Assembly (NCBI GenBank): GCA_023440965.1 | Contig: JAEZRC010000007.1 | Span: forward strand, 62,001 to 126,000 | DNA length: 64,000 nt | Direction: 5' to 3' | Origin: Bacillota bacterium | GTDB lineage: Bacteria > Bacillota > Clostridia > Oscillospirales > Ruminococcaceae | Shown: piece after piece, positions 55,159 to 63,385 of the stretch | How the letters are laid out: the number at the start of each line of letters is the position of its first letter | Numbering within the stretch: the stretch's first letter is position 1 | Program-made: the position numbers and the translations under genes | The notes under the pieces: model-generated | What the model was told of the DNA's origin: nothing | Seen by the model: the letters and a program-made list of their open reading frames with translations, nothing else | Databases searched by the model: none

Positions 55159-56592
55159 ATGAGTTATGAAGTTATAATCGGACTTGAAGTTCACGCTGAA
55201 TTAAATACAAAATCAAAAATATATTGTGATTGCAAAAATGCATTCGGACTTGAAGTAAATACACAGGTTTGCCCAATATGTATGGGTATGCCTGGAACAC
55301 TTCCAACGCTGAATGAAAAGGTAGTAGAGAGTGCTATAAAAATGGGACACGCATTGAATTGTAATATCAATTCTGTATGTAAGCAGGACAGAAAGAACTA
55401 TTTCTATCCTGACCTTCCAAAAGCATATCAGATTTCACAGGCTGAAGTTCCTTTATGTGAAAATGGTTATCTTGATATACTTGTTGACGGGGAAGAGAAG
55501 AGAATAGGCATAACAAGGATTCATATTGAAGAGGATGCCGGAAAGCTCCTTCACTCAGATGCATTTAATGGCTCACTCGTTGATCTTAATCGTTGCGGAG
55601 TTCCTTTGATTGAAATTGTATCTGAACCTGATTTAAGAAATTCAGTTGAAGCTAAAGCTTATCTTGATACAATAAAATCAATTTTACAGTACATCAATAT
55701 TTCCGACTGTAAAATGCAGGAGGGTTCAATCCGTTGCGACGTTAACGTTTCAGTAAGAAAACCTGGCGAACCATTTGGTACCCGTTGTGAAATGAAGAAT
55801 GTTAACAGCTTTAGTGCTGCTGTTCGTGGCATTGAATATGAAGCAAAGCGTCAGATTGAAGTTCTTGAAAATGGCGGGGAAATCATTCAGGAAACTCGTC
55901 GTTGGGATGATGTAAAGGGAATGAGCTTTACAATGAGAACTAAGGAAGATGCTCAGGATTACAGGTACTTCCCAGAGCCTGATTTAATGACTATTGTTGT
56001 TGATGAATCTGATATTAAGAATCTTAAAGAATCCTTGCCGGAACTTCCTAATAAGAAAATACTCAGATATGTTAAAGAGCTTGGCTTATCACAGATTGAT
56101 GCAACTATGATTGTTGAAGTACTTGATAAAGCGAAATTATTTGATATGTGTAATGAAATTGGTGGCGTATCACCTAAAAATATTGCTAACTGGGTACTTG
56201 GTGATATTTCAAAGTATATGAATGATACTTTGAAAAGTATTTATGATACTTATCTCACTCCAAAACGTATGGTTGATCTTATTAATGTAATTGAAATCGG
56301 AAAAATATCAAATACAGCTGGTAAAACTGTATTTGAAACAATGATTAATGAGGATAAAGAGGTAGATACGGTAATAACAGAAAAATCTCTTGCTCAGATT
56401 TCTGATACTTCTTTCCTTGATGAGATTGCTGACAAAGTACTTGCTGAAAATGATAAGTCAGTTGCTGACTACAAGAGTGGAAAAACTAATGCCCTCGGCT
56501 TCCTTGTCGGACAATGTATGAAGGCTTCAAGAGGTAAGGCTAACCCAGGTATGATGAAGGAAATTCTTATAAGCAAAATTGAAAAGTTATAA
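55159..56592 (+). CDS. gatB: Asp/Glu-tRNA amidotransferase subunit B
   Basis: The 477-residue kinase/transamidase subunit has YEVIIGLEVHAELNTKSKI at the start and CPICMGMPGTLP. EDAGKLLHSD and MQEGSIRCDVNVS follow, with a C-terminal YqeY-like tail. It completes the gatCAB operon. ATG 55159 lies behind AAGGAGGG. A terminator follows. Confidence 0.96.
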   Translation: MSYEVIIGLEVHAELNTKSKIYCDCKNAFGLEVNTQVCPICMGMPGTLPTLNEKVVESAIKMGHALNCNINSVCKQDRKNYFYPDLPKAYQISQAEVPLCENGYLDILVDGEEKRIGITRIHIEEDAGKLLHSDAFNGSLVDLNRCGVPLIEIVSEPDLRNSVEAKAYLDTIKSILQYINISDCKMQEGSIRCDVNVSVRKPGEPFGTRCEMKNVNSFSAAVRGIEYEAKRQIEVLENGGEIIQETRRWDDVKGMSFTMRTKEDAQDYRYFPEPDLMTIVVDESDIKNLKESLPELPNKKILRYVKELGLSQIDATMIVEVLDKAKLFDMCNEIGGVSPKNIANWVLGDISKYMNDTLKSIYDTYLTPKRMVDLINVIEIGKISNTAGKTVFETMINEDKEVDTVITEKSLAQISDTSFLDEIADKVLAENDKSVADYKSGKTNALGFLVGQCMKASRGKANPGMMKEILISKIEKL

Positions 56593-56601
56593 AAATATAA
56601 T

Positions 56602-56637
56602 AAAAAGAGTTACTTGAATTTTCAAGTAACTCTTTTT
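56602..56637 (+). terminator. Bidirectional terminator between gatB and the LUD gene
   Basis: A 16-bp perfect stem (56602-56617 with 56622-56637) with a 4-base loop, A run on the left and T run on the right, between convergent genes. Confidence 0.88.
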
Positions 56638-56646
56638 TGTTATTAT

Positions 56647-57291
56647 TTAATATCCTAAAACTTCAGGAACAAGAATTACTTTTATTCTATCCTTATGTCT
56701 TTGTCTTGCTGAAATAAAGTAGTTACAGCATATTCTTGTGTCGCTGTTACAACCATCGCAAATTTCAGGATTTTCATTTAGATATGACATGCACTGACCT
56801 TTTGAGTTACAATATGAGTTTACTTCAAGTCGTCTACAGTTATTCGGTGCACATATTGTTTTAACTCTATTTATTGCCTCGTCAATGTTTTTTACTATCT
56901 TGTTGTAACCGACAACCATAATAACGGAGTCAGGTCCATATGCAATAGCAGCAATACGGTTGCTGTTTCCGTCAACATTATATAGTTCGCCGTTTTCTGT
57001 TATTGCATTAGAGCTGCAGAAATATGCATCTGCTGAAAAAGCTTTTATATAAGCTTCTTTTGGTTCAAGCTTAGTTCTGTCAATATAGTTATAATCACCT
57101 GAATTTAATATGTTAATTATACCACATTGTTTTAGTGATTCAGAACCACCGTTTGAAACAGTATCTCCCTTTTTAATTAGTTTCTTAATAAGGTCAGCTA
57201 CCCCATCTTTATTGTCGACAATATAAGTTTTTATGTTGTTCTTCTCTAAATTCTTCGCAGTCGTTTTAAGTAATTTCATTATATCATTCAT
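56647..57291 (-). CDS. LUD-domain (LutC/YkgG-like) protein
   Basis: The 214-residue protein has the LUD fold, with VSNGGSESLKQCGIINIL and FCSSNAITENGELYNVDGNS. The C-terminal part is cysteine-rich (CAPNNC, CNSKGQC, CDGC, RICC), suggesting metal or cluster binding. LutC is part of lactate oxidation with LutA and LutB, but neither is nearby and the Cys-rich end is unlike LutC. The function is therefore uncertain. AAGGATG precedes the ATG. It lies after a terminator, so it is probably separate from ylbJ. Confidence 0.8.
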   Translation of the reverse strand: MNDIMKLLKTTAKNLEKNNIKTYIVDNKDGVADLIKKLIKKGDTVSNGGSESLKQCGIINILNSGDYNYIDRTKLEPKEAYIKAFSADAYFCSSNAITENGELYNVDGNSNRIAAIAYGPDSVIMVVGYNKIVKNIDEAINRVKTICAPNNCRRLEVNSYCNSKGQCMSYLNENPEICDGCNSDTRICCNYFISARQRHKDRIKVILVPEVLGY

Positions 57292-57314
57292 ATTATTACA
57301 TCCTTAAAATAAAT

Positions 57315-57335
57315 CAACAGGATATTATCCTGCTG
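57315..57335 (-). terminator. Terminator after ylbJ and the small Cys gene
   Basis: On the minus strand, a 9-bp stem with one G-U pair (57335-57327 with 57323-57315) is followed by ATTTATTTT, 16 bases after the small gene. Confidence 0.55.
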
Positions 57336-57350
57336 AAATTTATGTATTTA

Positions 57351-57560
57351 TTAGATTGAATCGTCTTCTACTTGTTCGATGTTAAGCTGCTTAACAGGTA
57401 TTCTTTTAAAAGGAGAATAAACGTATCTTGAGCAGCTGAAATTAATATCAACTAAGCCTTGCTTTTCACATAAAATTCTGTTACCTTCTTTTGTTCTTTG
57501 TCCAAAAGTACAGTACTCGCATCTTGGGTGAATTGAATTGCTGAATGCAGTGCTTTTCAT
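57351..57560 (-). CDS. Small four-cysteine protein of unknown function
   Basis: The 69-residue protein has a CEYCTFGQ knuckle, a second Cys in RILCEKQG and a fourth in NFSCSRYVYSPFKR. Together they could bind one zinc. The ATG at 57560 has AAAGGAC ahead. It follows ylbJ by 35 bases and precedes a terminator, so it is probably co-transcribed with the sporulation gene. I recognise no family. Expression with ylbJ would suggest a role in the mother cell. Confidence 0.65.
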   Translation of the reverse strand: MKSTAFSNSIHPRCEYCTFGQRTKEGNRILCEKQGLVDINFSCSRYVYSPFKRIPVKQLNIEQVEDDSI

Positions 57561-57595
57561 TTTATCAGTCCTTTCGAATATATATCCGAGATACA

Positions 57596-58720
57596 TTATA
57601 ACACACCTTCCTTAAAAAATCTATATTTTTTACTATATAAAAGAATAATTACCATAAATATAAGACATATAGATGGAATTATAGAAATATTTTTACTATA
57701 ATGTATTTTCTGGTAGTATACGGTATTAATGCATATATTATTTGTAAATGATTTAATTAAATAATAACATAAAATTCCTGATATTGCAATATGAAAAACG
57801 CGTGAAACTGCAAATTTTTTTAAATTAATTTTGCCTGTAGTGATGCCAATTATCTGCGTAATCACACATATTCCACCAAAGGCTGCAATGCATGTCATAA
57901 GCGGAAGATAATAATAGCTGTTTTTACTCATTGTGGTTATTTGACTTATTTCAAAAACGCTCATAAGCGATGATTCTGCTATTAAGTAATCTGAGTGAAA
58001 AATATGCATCAGATAATTTGATAAAATATTTAGAATTCCTGATGAGCTTAATATAGCAATAACGGAAGCGAAAAATATTAGCATTGCGCAAATTGTAAAC
58101 AAAACTTTTGCAGCTGAGGTTATTGAATCTATTAATATATTAGTATTAAGTTTGATGTTAAGTTTTATCTTGCTTTTTTCTGGGATTTTATTTTTCAACC
58201 CTAAAAATATGGCTATAATAAGATTTGCTAAAACTATTGAAAAATATGCTATAAGTCCAATAAAATAATTATTGAACACAACAACTCCGACTGCTCCAGC
58301 GAAAAAAGATGGGCTGTTACAATAGCAATAACACATCATATTTTCTGCTGTAGTTTTTTCAATTTTATTATCATCAATCAAGTCAGTCAATAGCTTAGCA
58401 CCGATAGGGTATCCACCTATATTACTTAACAGAAATATTGAGAATAATTCAGGCGGTATTCTGAAGAGATATCTTGATATTAGATAAAATGGTTTACTTA
58501 AAAGAACATAAATATTACTTTTAATAAGAAGATTTGATATTACCATAAAGGCAAATAAAGAAGGTATAACAATTTTTAAACAGGATTCAATAGAAAGAGT
58601 AATGGCTACAGAAACATCTTTAGAATATTTAATGAGGGATACAGCAAAAAGTATAATAAATATCGAAATAATTATTTTTGCTGGAAAGCTGATTTTTTTC
58701 CTGATATTTCTTTTGTTCAT
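57596..58720 (-). CDS. ylbJ: Sporulation integral membrane protein YlbJ
   Basis: The 374-residue protein has about eight membrane helices, resembling the nucleoside-recognition (Gate) domain. SNIGGYPIGAKLLTDLIDD (about 98-116) and CYCNSPSFFAGAVG are YlbJ-like. In Bacillus it is under sigma-E and needed for spore cortex formation. AGGAGTG precedes its ATG, and a sigma-E-like promoter lies 26 bases upstream. Confidence 0.88.
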   Translation of the reverse strand: MNKRNIRKKISFPAKIIISIFIILFAVSLIKYSKDVSVAITLSIESCLKIVIPSLFAFMVISNLLIKSNIYVLLSKPFYLISRYLFRIPPELFSIFLLSNIGGYPIGAKLLTDLIDDNKIEKTTAENMMCYCYCNSPSFFAGAVGVVVFNNYFIGLIAYFSIVLANLIIAIFLGLKNKIPEKSKIKLNIKLNTNILIDSITSAAKVLFTICAMLIFFASVIAILSSSGILNILSNYLMHIFHSDYLIAESSLMSVFEISQITTMSKNSYYYLPLMTCIAAFGGICVITQIIGITTGKINLKKFAVSRVFHIAISGILCYYLIKSFTNNICINTVYYQKIHYSKNISIIPSICLIFMVIILLYSKKYRFFKEGVL

Positions 58721-58745
58721 AAATTCACTCCTATCCAGTAATACA

Positions 58746-58775
58746 AGTATATGCTGGTACTTTTTTTAATATAAT
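58746..58775. promoter_or_regulatory. Face-to-face sigma-E-like promoters of ylbJ and yqfC
   Basis: On the minus strand, TTATATT (58774-58768), a 14-base spacer and CATATACT (58753-58746) form a good sigma-E match for ylbJ. On the plus strand the same two boxes read TATATG (58748-58753), 14 bases, then AATATAAT (58768-58775), a weaker match for yqfC. Each box would serve as -35 one way and -10 the other. The ylbJ promoter is likely; the yqfC reading is tentative. Confidence 0.55.
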
Positions 58776-58805
58776 TCAATAGATGCTGTTTAGGGAGGAT
58801 TTATT

Positions 58806-59093
58806 TTGAAGAAGAATAATACCGAAGTCATAAGTAAAATCCAAAAGAATGCAAGGAAGGCATTGTTTCTTAATACTTACATTCAGATAGTAGATAATAC
58901 AAAAGCCATTATTGAGAACTGTAAGCATATAGTAGAATGTAATGATATTTATGTAAAAGTAGTTACTGTTGATTATAATATACAGATATGGGGCTTTAAT
59001 CTAACTATAAGTGATTATAATAAGGAATTTGTAATAGTAAAAGGTAGAATTAATTCTGTTGAGATTTTTCCAAAGGGGGAGGTATCTGTCTAA
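58806..59093 (+). CDS. yqfC: Sporulation protein YqfC
   Basis: The 95-residue YabP/YqfC-type protein has a small beta-rich domain with IVECNDIYVKVVTVDYNIQI and IWGFNLTISDYN. It starts with TTG at 58806 after AGGGAGGA. yqfC and yqfD form a conserved sigma-E pair next to phoH. Its stop overlaps yqfD as TAATG. Confidence 0.88.
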   Translation: MKKNNTEVISKIQKNARKALFLNTYIQIVDNTKAIIENCKHIVECNDIYVKVVTVDYNIQIWGFNLTISDYNKEFVIVKGRINSVEIFPKGEVSV

Positions 59094-60283
59094 TGGTTTT
59101 CAAGCATGTATATGGTGTAATTAATTTTAAAGTAACAGGCGATAATATAATTAAATTTATTAATGATATTCGAAAATCTAATTTTATATGTAAGGATATA
59201 TTTGTTTCAAACAACGAAGTAACAGGGAGAATCTATGGAAAAGATTATAATAAAATATATGAAATATCAAAGAAAAACAGCATGGAAATCGAAATAGAGA
59301 AGAAGAAAGGTGTAATATATAAATTACTCAAATATAAGGCAAGAGCAGGAATTATCGCCGGATTACTATTATCCCTTGCAATAATACTATTTCTGTCAAA
59401 TTCAATTTTAAAGATAAGAATTGTTGGTTGCGATGGTGAAGTTTACGATAATGTTTATAATTCAATTGCTGCAAGCGGAATAACCCCTGGGAGGTTTATT
59501 CCTTCTATTGATTTTGAGGAAATAGAGAGGAATATAGTTATGAATGTTGATAATGTTTCTTGGATTGCTATACGAAGCAATGGTGGAATAATAACTGTAA
59601 ATGTTCATCAATCAACTTCAAAACCAAATATGATTTCAAAACGTCTTCCTTGTAATCTCGTGTCAACAAGAGATGCACAGGTAGTTGATCTTGAGGTATA
59701 TGAAGGTCAGTTAATGGTTGTAAAAGGTGACGGAGTAAAGAAAGGTGAAATTCTCGTAAGTGGATATATTGTGGATGAAAAGGGAAAGCCTTTACAGTTC
59801 CATTCACAAGCGAAAATAATCGGTCAGTATACTGAAACAATCAGTATTAAGCAACCATTAAAAGAAACAATAAAAGTAGTTTCTGACAAATCCGAAAAAA
59901 GAAATTACCTAAACTTTTTCAGTATTAAAATACCTTTGTCTTTTGGGAAAGATTTAAAAGGCGAATATACATATAAAGAGAATACAAGTGCTTTTTCATT
60001 CTTTTCTTTGAAACTTCCAATTGGAATTACTCATAAGAAGTATTCTCCATACATTTCTAAAAAAGAAACATATACTCCTGACCAGGCAAAGCAGATAGTA
60101 CAGAATAAAATGCTGATTTATGAAGAAAACTTTTTAAAGAACTGTGAGATAATTAATAAAGATATTAAACAAGAAGTTACTGATAAATATGTAAGTTATA
60201 AAATAACCTATACAGTTCAGGGCGATATTATAAAAGAGAGTGAAATATTAATGAAAAATGATAATAACACTTTAAAAAAATAA
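59093..60283 (+). CDS. yqfD: Sporulation protein YqfD
   Basis: The 396-residue protein has a cytoplasmic N terminus (about 1-80), one membrane helix (AGIIAGLLLSLAIILFLS, about 84-101) and a long extracytoplasmic part. IRIVGCDGEVYDNV and DNVSWIAIRSNGGIITVNVH are typical YqfD. It is needed for efficient sporulation in Bacillus; the mechanism is unknown. It is translationally coupled to yqfC. Confidence 0.9.
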   Translation: MVFKHVYGVINFKVTGDNIIKFINDIRKSNFICKDIFVSNNEVTGRIYGKDYNKIYEISKKNSMEIEIEKKKGVIYKLLKYKARAGIIAGLLLSLAIILFLSNSILKIRIVGCDGEVYDNVYNSIAASGITPGRFIPSIDFEEIERNIVMNVDNVSWIAIRSNGGIITVNVHQSTSKPNMISKRLPCNLVSTRDAQVVDLEVYEGQLMVVKGDGVKKGEILVSGYIVDEKGKPLQFHSQAKIIGQYTETISIKQPLKETIKVVSDKSEKRNYLNFFSIKIPLSFGKDLKGEYTYKENTSAFSFFSLKLPIGITHKKYSPYISKKETYTPDQAKQIVQNKMLIYEENFLKNCEIINKDIKQEVTDKYVSYKITYTVQGDIIKESEILMKNDNNTLKK

Positions 60284-60290
60284 TAGAATA

Positions 60291-60299
60291 TGATATAAT
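60291..60299 (+). promoter_or_regulatory. Extended -10 promoter of phoH-era run
   Basis: TGATATAAT (60291-60299) lies 21 bases before the phoH ATG. It would give the housekeeping genes expression independent of the sporulation pair upstream. Confidence 0.5.
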
Positions 60300-60319
60300 A
60301 TTTTTAATAATACATCGAA

Positions 60320-61300
60320 ATGAGTTTTAAAATGGTAGAAAAAATAATTAATGTTGATAAAATGGAATATGTTCTAAGCTTATTTGGAAATTATGATGAA
60401 AATATAAATCTTATTCAGCGAAATTATAATGTGGTTATACTTAGTCGCGGTGGAGATATAAAAATTACCGGCTCTGAAGAAAATGTATACAAGGCTTCAT
60501 TGGTAATTGAACAGTTACTGAAATTAGTTGAAAAAGGTGATATAATTTCTGAACAGAGTATTCGATATGTTATTTCAATGGTTGAAGATGGAACTCATGA
60601 GGATATGCAGAAATTAAGCGGTGATGGAATATGTGTGTCTGTTAGCGGTAAAATAATTAAGCCAAAAACAGTAGGACAAAAGCAATATGTTGATTCAATA
60701 AAAAACAATACTGTTGTTTTTGGTATTGGACCTGCTGGAACAGGTAAGACTTATCTTGCTGTTGCTATGGCAGTAAAGGCATTCAAAGCACATGATGTTT
60801 CAAAAATTATTTTAACAAGACCTGCTGTTGAGGCAGGAGAAAAACTTGGTTTCTTACCAGGTGATCTTCAAAATAAGGTTGACCCATATTTGCGCCCTTT
60901 ATATGATGCTTTATTTGATATGTTGGGTGCTGAATCATTTCAGAAGCAGATGGAAAGAGGTTGTATTGAAGTTGCGCCGCTTGCATATATGAGAGGTAGA
61001 ACTCTTGATGATTCTTTCATTATTCTTGATGAAGCACAAAATACAACGAATGAACAGATGAAAATGTTCCTTACACGTCTTGGCTTTAACAGTAAGATGG
61101 TTATTACGGGAGATGTTACACAAATAGATTTGCCTGACTCAAGGAAGTCAGGATTAATTCAGGCTACAAGACTTCTGAAGGGAATAGATGATATAAGTGT
61201 CAATCATTTTACTGAAAAGGATGTAGTAAGGCATAAGTTAGTTCAAGATATTATAAAAGCATATGAAAAATCAAATGAGGAAGGAAAGAAAAAAATATAA
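60320..61300 (+). CDS. phoH: PhoH family ATPase
   Basis: The 326-residue PhoH-like NTPase has an N-terminal KH-like region (about 1-100) and Walker A GPAGTGKTYLAVAMAV (about 137-152). LTRPAVEAGEKLGFLPGD and Walker B IILDEAQNTTNEQM follow. It is predicted to act with YbeY in RNA metabolism. The start may be 60320 or 60332 (MVEKI), as neither has a strong ribosome site. Confidence 0.92.
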   Translation: MSFKMVEKIINVDKMEYVLSLFGNYDENINLIQRNYNVVILSRGGDIKITGSEENVYKASLVIEQLLKLVEKGDIISEQSIRYVISMVEDGTHEDMQKLSGDGICVSVSGKIIKPKTVGQKQYVDSIKNNTVVFGIGPAGTGKTYLAVAMAVKAFKAHDVSKIILTRPAVEAGEKLGFLPGDLQNKVDPYLRPLYDALFDMLGAESFQKQMERGCIEVAPLAYMRGRTLDDSFIILDEAQNTTNEQMKMFLTRLGFNSKMVITGDVTQIDLPDSRKSGLIQATRLLKGIDDISVNHFTEKDVVRHKLVQDIIKAYEKSNEEGKKKI

Positions 61301-61301
61301 A

Positions 61302-61808
61302 ATGGGGAAGGTAAAAGTTTATATCAGAAATAATCAGTCGGAAGTAAAAGTACCTGTTGGCATAAGATTACTCATTAGAAAATGCTGTATAGCTGTTTTA
61401 AATAATGAAAAATTTAAGGAAAATGCTGAAGTCAGCGTTACTTTTGTTGATAACAAAGAAATCAGAGAGCTTAATAATCAATATAGAAATATTGATAAAT
61501 CAACTGATGTTTTGTCCTTTCCTTTAGGTGAGAACGGAATTTATGATTATAATAATGAAACAGAAAGCTATATGCTTGGTGACATTGTAATATCAATTGA
61601 AACCGCTTTTAAGCAAGCTAATGTTTATGGACATTCTCTTGAAAGAGAAATCGGTTTTCTAACAGTACATTCAATGCTTCATCTTTTAGGATATGACCAC
61701 GAAACAGGCAAACTTGATGCATTGATAATGAGAGAAAAAGAAGAAGCTGTATTAGAAAAGCTTGGTGTATCAAGAAATATAAGCTATGTGATAAAAAATG
61801 AGGAGTAA
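61302..61808 (+). CDS. ybeY: Endoribonuclease YbeY
   Basis: The 168-residue zinc endoribonuclease has its metal site in HSMLHLLGYDHETG (HxxxHxxxxxH). STDVLSFPLGE comes earlier. It acts in 16S rRNA 3' maturation and ribosome quality control. ATG 61302 is one base after the phoH stop, with AAGGAAAG 13 bases ahead; earlier ATGs inside phoH remain possible. The HD-domain gene yqfF that often lies between phoH and ybeY is absent. Confidence 0.93.
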   Translation: MGKVKVYIRNNQSEVKVPVGIRLLIRKCCIAVLNNEKFKENAEVSVTFVDNKEIRELNNQYRNIDKSTDVLSFPLGENGIYDYNNETESYMLGDIVISIETAFKQANVYGHSLEREIGFLTVHSMLHLLGYDHETGKLDALIMREKEEAVLEKLGVSRNISYVIKNEE

Positions 61809-61812
61809 TTCT

Positions 61813-62283
61813 TTGTTGAAGTTTTTTAAGAGTTTTGTTTATGCTTTTAATGGCATAAAATATTGTATTCATTATGAAAGAAACTTCAGATTTGATATTG
61901 TAGTAATGACTTTTGTACTTATTTTTAAAAGATTTTATGAATTAACAGACATAGAAAATATAATAATATTTATAACATTTGCTTTAGTGCTTTCTGCGGA
62001 AGCTATGAATACTGCTGTTGAGGCTGTTGTCGACTTAGCCTCGCCAAAGCATCATAAGATCGCAAAAATAGCAAAGGATACGGCAGCAGGTTCTGTATTA
62101 ATAAAAGCAATATGTTCTGTATTTGTTGGAATATATATTTTCTGGGACATACAAATCTTCAAAGAAATTGCATTGTATTTAAAAAATAATATTATATTTT
62201 CTGTCAGTATTTTACTACTGATTTTAATTTCATATATATTTGTGTTTAAAATAAATAATAAGGATGTAGATAATGATAACTAA
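61813..62283 (+). CDS. dgkA: Diacylglycerol/undecaprenol kinase family protein
   Basis: The 156-residue integral membrane kinase has the signature EAMNTAVEAVVDLASPKHHK and IAKDTAAGSVL. Gram-positive DgkA acts mainly on undecaprenol. Three helices are standard (about 120 residues); a fourth hydrophobic segment (SVSILLLILISYIFVF) is added at the C terminus. The likely start is TTG 61813, seven bases after AGGAG. It overlaps era by 11 bases. Confidence 0.9.
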   Translation: MLKFFKSFVYAFNGIKYCIHYERNFRFDIVVMTFVLIFKRFYELTDIENIIIFITFALVLSAEAMNTAVEAVVDLASPKHHKIAKIAKDTAAGSVLIKAICSVFVGIYIFWDIQIFKEIALYLKNNIIFSVSILLLILISYIFVFKINNKDVDNDN

Positions 62284-63163
62284 AAATACTTTTGTTTCAA
62301 TAGTAGGAAGACCAAATGTCGGAAAATCTTCACTTTTAAATAAATTGATTGGTGAAAAAATTGCTGCAGTAAGTGACAAGCCACAGACAACACGTACAAA
62401 GATTACTGGTGTTCTCACTAAGGATAATGTACAATATGTATTTATGGATACACCAGGTTTTCATAAAGCAAGAAATAAGCTTAGCGAACATATGATTAAG
62501 GCAGTAAATGAAAGTGTATCAGAAATTGATCTGGTTATGCTCGTTGTTGATTGCACAAAGAAAATAAGTGAAGCTGAAAAGGAACTTATTAATAGTTTTA
62601 AGGCTTCGAGAACGCCTGCAATACTTGTAATAAATAAGATTGATCTAATTGAAAATAAAAATGATCTTTTGCTAATTATTAAGAATTATTCTGAGCTTTA
62701 TGATTTTAAGGCTGTAATTCCCGTCAGTGCATTAAATGAAGATGGATTAGATATTATCTTAAAAGAGCTTGAAAATAATGCAGAAGTTGGGCCTCATTAT
62801 TTCCCTGATGATATGCTTACAGATCAACCTGAAAAGGTTATTGCGGCGGAAATAATCCGTGAGAAAATTCTTAATCTGATGAGTGAAGAGATTCCACACG
62901 GCGTTGCTGTTATGATTGAGAGTATGAAGGAACGTGAAGATAAAGATATTCTTGATATTGAGGCATTAATTTATTGTGAAAAAGATTCTCATAAAGGTAT
63001 GATTATTGGTAAAAATGGTTCTATGCTTAAAAATGTCGGAAGTCAGGCTCGTGAAGAACTTGAATCTTTTTTCCGGATAAGTGTTAACCTTCAATGCTGG
63101 GTAAAAGTTAAGGAAAGCTGGAGAAATCGCGAAGGAATAATAAAGAATTTCGGGTTGTCATAA
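62273..63163 (+). CDS. era: GTPase Era
   Basis: The 296-residue GTPase has G1 GRPNVGKSSLLNKLIG (about 12-27), G3 DTPGFHKARN and G4 NKIDLI. The C-terminal KH domain includes GMIIGKNGSMLKNVGSQARE. It binds 16S rRNA and the 30S subunit in ribosome assembly. The ybeY-dgkA-era order is conserved; cdd, often present before era, is missing. Confidence 0.96.
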   Translation: MITKNTFVSIVGRPNVGKSSLLNKLIGEKIAAVSDKPQTTRTKITGVLTKDNVQYVFMDTPGFHKARNKLSEHMIKAVNESVSEIDLVMLVVDCTKKISEAEKELINSFKASRTPAILVINKIDLIENKNDLLLIIKNYSELYDFKAVIPVSALNEDGLDIILKELENNAEVGPHYFPDDMLTDQPEKVIAAEIIREKILNLMSEEIPHGVAVMIESMKEREDKDILDIEALIYCEKDSHKGMIIGKNGSMLKNVGSQAREELESFFRISVNLQCWVKVKESWRNREGIIKNFGLS

Positions 63164-63241
63164 TTTATTCTTTAAATTGCCACTGATATTAAAACCCATA
63201 CGGGAAATAATTATAGTAATACAACACTGGGGGTAATTACT

Positions 63242-63385
63242 ATGATTGAAATGGATCTTTCTTTATGGAACCTATTTGAGAAAAGTGGTAAAATTGACGA
63301 CTATCTTGCTTATAGATCATTAAGTACAACGTCAGAAGAGGAGCAGGATAATGCTGATTACAACGGAAGGTATTGTAATTCGTGA
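63242..63385 (+). CDS. yqzL: YqzL family small protein
   Basis: The 47-residue protein has the core MDLSLWNLFEKSGKIDDYL (residues 4-22), the YqzL pattern. It follows GGGGG by seven bases and overlaps recO by 35. The family is tiny, of unknown function, and almost always lies between era and recO in Firmicutes. The gene is below the usual length cut-offs. Confidence 0.85.
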   Translation: MIEMDLSLWNLFEKSGKIDDYLAYRSLSTTSEEEQDNADYNGRYCNS

